From an uncultured Ruminococcus sp. (GTDB lineage: Bacteria; Bacillota; Clostridia; Oscillospirales; Ruminococcaceae): a stretch of 7,840 nucleotides of DNA. Below, piece by piece: positions 5,928 to 7,840 of this stretch. Below the pieces are notes generated by a model. The model was given only the letters and a program-made list of their open reading frames with translations. It ran no database searches and had not been told where the DNA came from. The number at the start of each line of letters is the position of its first letter. The first letter of the stretch is position 1. A program made the translations under genes and the position numbers. The stretch covers positions 1 to 7,840 of the forward strand of contig ONNL01000136.1 of assembly GCA_900319195.1 (NCBI GenBank), written 5' to 3'.

Positions 5928-6163
5928 AATCTGAACCCTTTCTTTATAAAAAATTTATACTTTTTTCAGGCTTTAAACAAGAATCAAGCCGTCAATAATG
6001 CCTCTGCAATATATTACAAATTGTAACATATAATTGTTAAGAAGCTATGAACAAACTGTTAATTTTCTGTTAAAAGCCTGCAACTATGCTAATTTTGTGT
6101 GTTTATAATTGTCTGAAACGTATAATTTAATTTTTAACTTGTAACCAAATAGTAATAAATAAA
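5928..6163 (-). promoter_or_regulatory. Promoter/5'-leader region of the PucR-type regulator (argS-regulator gap)
   Basis: This 236-base AT-rich gap is the largest in the operon direction and the likely promoter site for the division module. Reading the minus strand, TTAACA (6040-6035), an 18-base spacer and TAATAT (6016-6011) form a plausible sigma-A promoter. An alternative is an extended -10, TGTTACAAT (6028-6020). Either would leave a leader of roughly 75 to 90 nt. The leader contains a weak GGCTT/AAGCC stem (5990-5986 with 5973-5969) and an AT palindrome TATAAA-TTT-TTTATA (5959-5945) just before the ribosome site AAAGGG (5941-5936), which lies 8 nt from the ATG. No GC-rich hairpin followed by T's was found behind argS. 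Promoter positions are sequence-based guesses. Confidence 0.5.
6010..6030. promoter_or_regulatory. 21-bp near-perfect inverted repeat, candidate operator
   Basis: On the plus strand the arms are TATATTACAA (6010-6019) and TTGTAACATA (6021-6030) around a central A. They match at 9 of 10 positions, and the inner TTACAA/TTGTAA pair is perfect. The repeat covers the proposed -10 elements of the regulator gene, the usual place for a repressor or autoregulation site. It is too AT-rich and lacks a T-run, so it does not look like a terminator. The binding protein is unknown; the PucR-type product encoded next door is one candidate. Confidence 0.4.
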
Positions 6164-7840
6164 TTACATCTTTTCGGGACAGTCTATTTTGAGAATGTCA
6201 AGGACATTTTTTATAACCTGTCTTACGGAAATGCAGAGCAGAAGCCTTGCATTTCTGAGCTGTTCGCTTTCTGCGTTTCTCACGCTGCACGCATCATAGA
6301 ACCTGTGGAAAAGCGTTGCAAGGTCAATCGCATACTTTGTGAGCTTTGCGGGGTCATAGGTCTTTGCCGCAAGGTCAACCTCACGGGGCAGAGATGCAAT
6401 ATGCCTGATAAGCTCAATTTCACGGGGATTGTCAAGGAGCGTAAGGTCTGCGCTTTCGGGAATTTCAACACCCTCTGATTCAAGATTCCTGATAAGACTG
6501 CAAATTCTTGCGTGTGCGTACTGAACGTAGTAAACGGGATTCTGCGAGGATTTCTCAACCGCAAGGTCAAGGTCAAACTCAAACTGCGAATTTGCCTCAC
6601 GGAGATTAAAGAAAAATCTTGCGGCATCAATCGGTATTTCGTCAAGAAGTGTGGAAAGAGTTATTGCTTTTCCGCTTCTCTTTGAGAGTTTTACGGTTTC
6701 ACCGTTTCTTACAAGGCGAACCATTTGCATAATTACCACATCAAGTCTTTCGGAATCAACGCCGAGTGCCGAAAGTGCGGCTTTCAACCTCGGTACATAG
6801 CCGTGGTGGTCTGCGCCGAGTACATTTATAGCCTTGTCGAAATTTCTTGTTACAAGCTTGTCGTAATGATAGGCAATATCGGGGACGATATAAGTATAAA
6901 GACCGTTGCTTCTTCTGAGAACAAAATCCTTGTCAAGACCGTATTCAACGGCTTTGAACCAGACTGCACCTTCCTGTTCGTAGGTTTTGCCAGCCTTTGT
7001 GAGTTCATCGACAACCCATGCGGTTTTGTTTTCTGCGTGGATTTTGCTTTCCCTGAACCAGTTGTCATAGATGATTCTGTATTTTTTGAGGTCACGTTCA
7101 AGACCTGCGATATTCAGGGGCAGAGCGTAATCAACGAGGGCTTTTCTTCTTTCTTCTTCGGAAACGTCACGGATATCGAAAATATGCTCACGGTAATAAT
7201 TTGCAGCGTGTTCGATAATATCCGTTCCGAGGTAAACATCTTCGGGCATTTCAAAATCCTGACCCTCTCCGCTTTGTGCGTAGATTTCCGCACAGAGTTT
7301 TTCGGTATCGTTCTGATTTTCATATATGAGCTGCTGACCCTTGTCCGAGCAGAGCTGCATATATCTAAGTGATAAGGATTTTCCGAATTTTTCAATCTGG
7401 TTTCCCGCATCATTGATATAGAACTCACGTTCAGCCTTATATCCTGCCCAGTTGAGGACGCTTGCAAGGCAGTCGCCGATAGCTCCGCCTCTTGCGTTGC
7501 CTATATGCATTGGACCTGTGGGATTTGCGGAGACAAATTCAACGAGGACTCTTTTGCCCTGTCCGAAATCTGTTTTTCCGTAGTTTTCTTTTTCGTTAAG
7601 TACAGTTTCAACGGAATCAGCAAACCATTTTTTTCCGAGGAAGAAATTCATGAATCCCGGTCCTGCGGTTTCGCAGCGTTCAAAAATTGAACCGTCAAGA
7701 TTTATTTTTTCCGTTATGAGTTCGGCGATTTTTCTTGGTGGCATTTTGAAGGCCCTTGCACAGACCATAGCGGTATTTGCGGCAAAATCGCCGTGGGACT
7801 TGTCAGCGGGTATTTCAATTACGTATTCGGGGAGTTCCGC
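6164..7840 (-). CDS. argS: Arginyl-tRNA synthetase, class I (N-terminus cut off by window edge)
   Basis: ArgRS charges tRNA-Arg with arginine using ATP in the cytoplasm. The frame stays open to the right edge, giving 558 visible residues and ending in TAA. It begins inside the N-terminal Add-1-like tRNA-binding domain: the first residues read AELPEYVIEIPADKSHGDFA, the usual ArgRS start region, so probably only some 20 to 30 residues are missing. Counting visible residues, the class I HIGH motif appears as SANPTGPMHIGN (HIGN at 112-115). The catalytic core continues through GADHHGY (about 342-348), and the KMSK-equivalent loop is KLSKRSG (about 384-390). The DALR anticodon-binding domain starts near NPVYYVQYAHARI and runs to the typical end LKIDCPEKM. 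An internal ATG at 7768 should not be taken as the start, because the conserved DKSHGDFA block lies upstream of it in frame. No frameshift or missing key residue is seen. No clear terminator follows, so some readthrough into the regulator gene is possible. Confidence 0.98.
   Translation of the reverse strand, partial: AELPEYVIEIPADKSHGDFAANTAMVCARAFKMPPRKIAELITEKINLDGSIFERCETAGPGFMNFFLGKKWFADSVETVLNEKENYGKTDFGQGKRVLVEFVSANPTGPMHIGNARGGAIGDCLASVLNWAGYKAEREFYINDAGNQIEKFGKSLSLRYMQLCSDKGQQLIYENQNDTEKLCAEIYAQSGEGQDFEMPEDVYLGTDIIEHAANYYREHIFDIRDVSEEERRKALVDYALPLNIAGLERDLKKYRIIYDNWFRESKIHAENKTAWVVDELTKAGKTYEQEGAVWFKAVEYGLDKDFVLRRSNGLYTYIVPDIAYHYDKLVTRNFDKAINVLGADHHGYVPRLKAALSALGVDSERLDVVIMQMVRLVRNGETVKLSKRSGKAITLSTLLDEIPIDAARFFFNLREANSQFEFDLDLAVEKSSQNPVYYVQYAHARICSLIRNLESEGVEIPESADLTLLDNPREIELIRHIASLPREVDLAAKTYDPAKLTKYAIDLATLFHRFYDACSVRNAESEQLRNARLLLCISVRQVIKNVLDILKIDCPEKM

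Noticed and set aside
5974..5999. TTGACG on the minus strand (about 5995-5990) as a -35 box
   Set aside because: No acceptable -10 follows at 16-19 nt; the only nearby TATAAA is too far downstream and close to the ribosome site.
6100..6163. Terminator for argS
   Set aside because: Only AT-rich direct repeats (TATAATT twice) and very weak dyads are present; there is no GC stem with a T-tract, so no terminator can be supported.
6725..7372. 215-codon open frame on the plus strand, antisense to argS
   Set aside because: It lies entirely inside argS, whose motifs are unmistakable, and its translation is a Phe/Val-rich reverse-strand pattern with no recognisable domain.

Overview
The window looks like chromosomal DNA from a Gram-positive Clostridia-type bacterium. 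It most resembles the Oscillospiraceae/Ruminococcus group, judging by protein style, gene order, AGGAGG-type ribosome sites and moderate GC. This placement is an inference, because no RNA or marker gene beyond argS is present. All six real genes lie on the minus strand, so transcription runs from the right edge of the window to the left.

In transcription order: (1) argS, arginyl-tRNA synthetase, enters from the right edge and lacks only a short N-terminus. (2) An AT-rich 236-base gap follows, holding a promoter-like region with a near-perfect 21-bp inverted repeat. (3) A PucR/CdaR-type helix-turn-helix regulator comes next. (4) ftsE and ftsX, the ATPase and membrane subunits of the FtsEX division complex, overlap by an ATGA. 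(5) A secreted protein has a signal peptide, a long coiled coil and a C-terminal M23 (LytM-type) zinc endopeptidase domain. (6) An 80-base gap follows with a TATAAT box and a hairpin. (7) The last gene is a membrane-anchored S41 (CtpA-type) PDZ serine protease.

Genes 3 to 7 read as one cell-envelope module. In well-studied bacteria FtsEX uses ATP hydrolysis in the cytoplasm to switch on a coiled-coil peptidoglycan hydrolase outside the membrane (EnvC with its amidases in E. coli, CwlO in Bacillus, PcsB in streptococci). The adjacent coiled-coil M23 protein is the obvious partner here. The S41 protease could trim or turn over an exported component, and the PucR-type protein could tie expression to an unknown signal. 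The last two roles are inferences from position.

The left 263 bases hold no convincing gene. They contain three copies of a TGGCTCA/T-tract repeat, which look like the multiple terminal repeats at one end of an IS21-type insertion sequence lying mostly outside the window. They also contain a perfect 13-bp-stem hairpin of the dispersed-repeat type, and a small hairpin followed by seven T's that could stop plus-strand transcription before it runs into the protease gene.

The most unusual points are an acidic C-terminal tail of about 79 residues on FtsE, a cysteine-rich insert in the M23 domain, an SD sequence 22 nt from the M23 start with a small hairpin in between, and the operator-like palindrome upstream of the regulator. 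No wholly new multi-gene system is evident.
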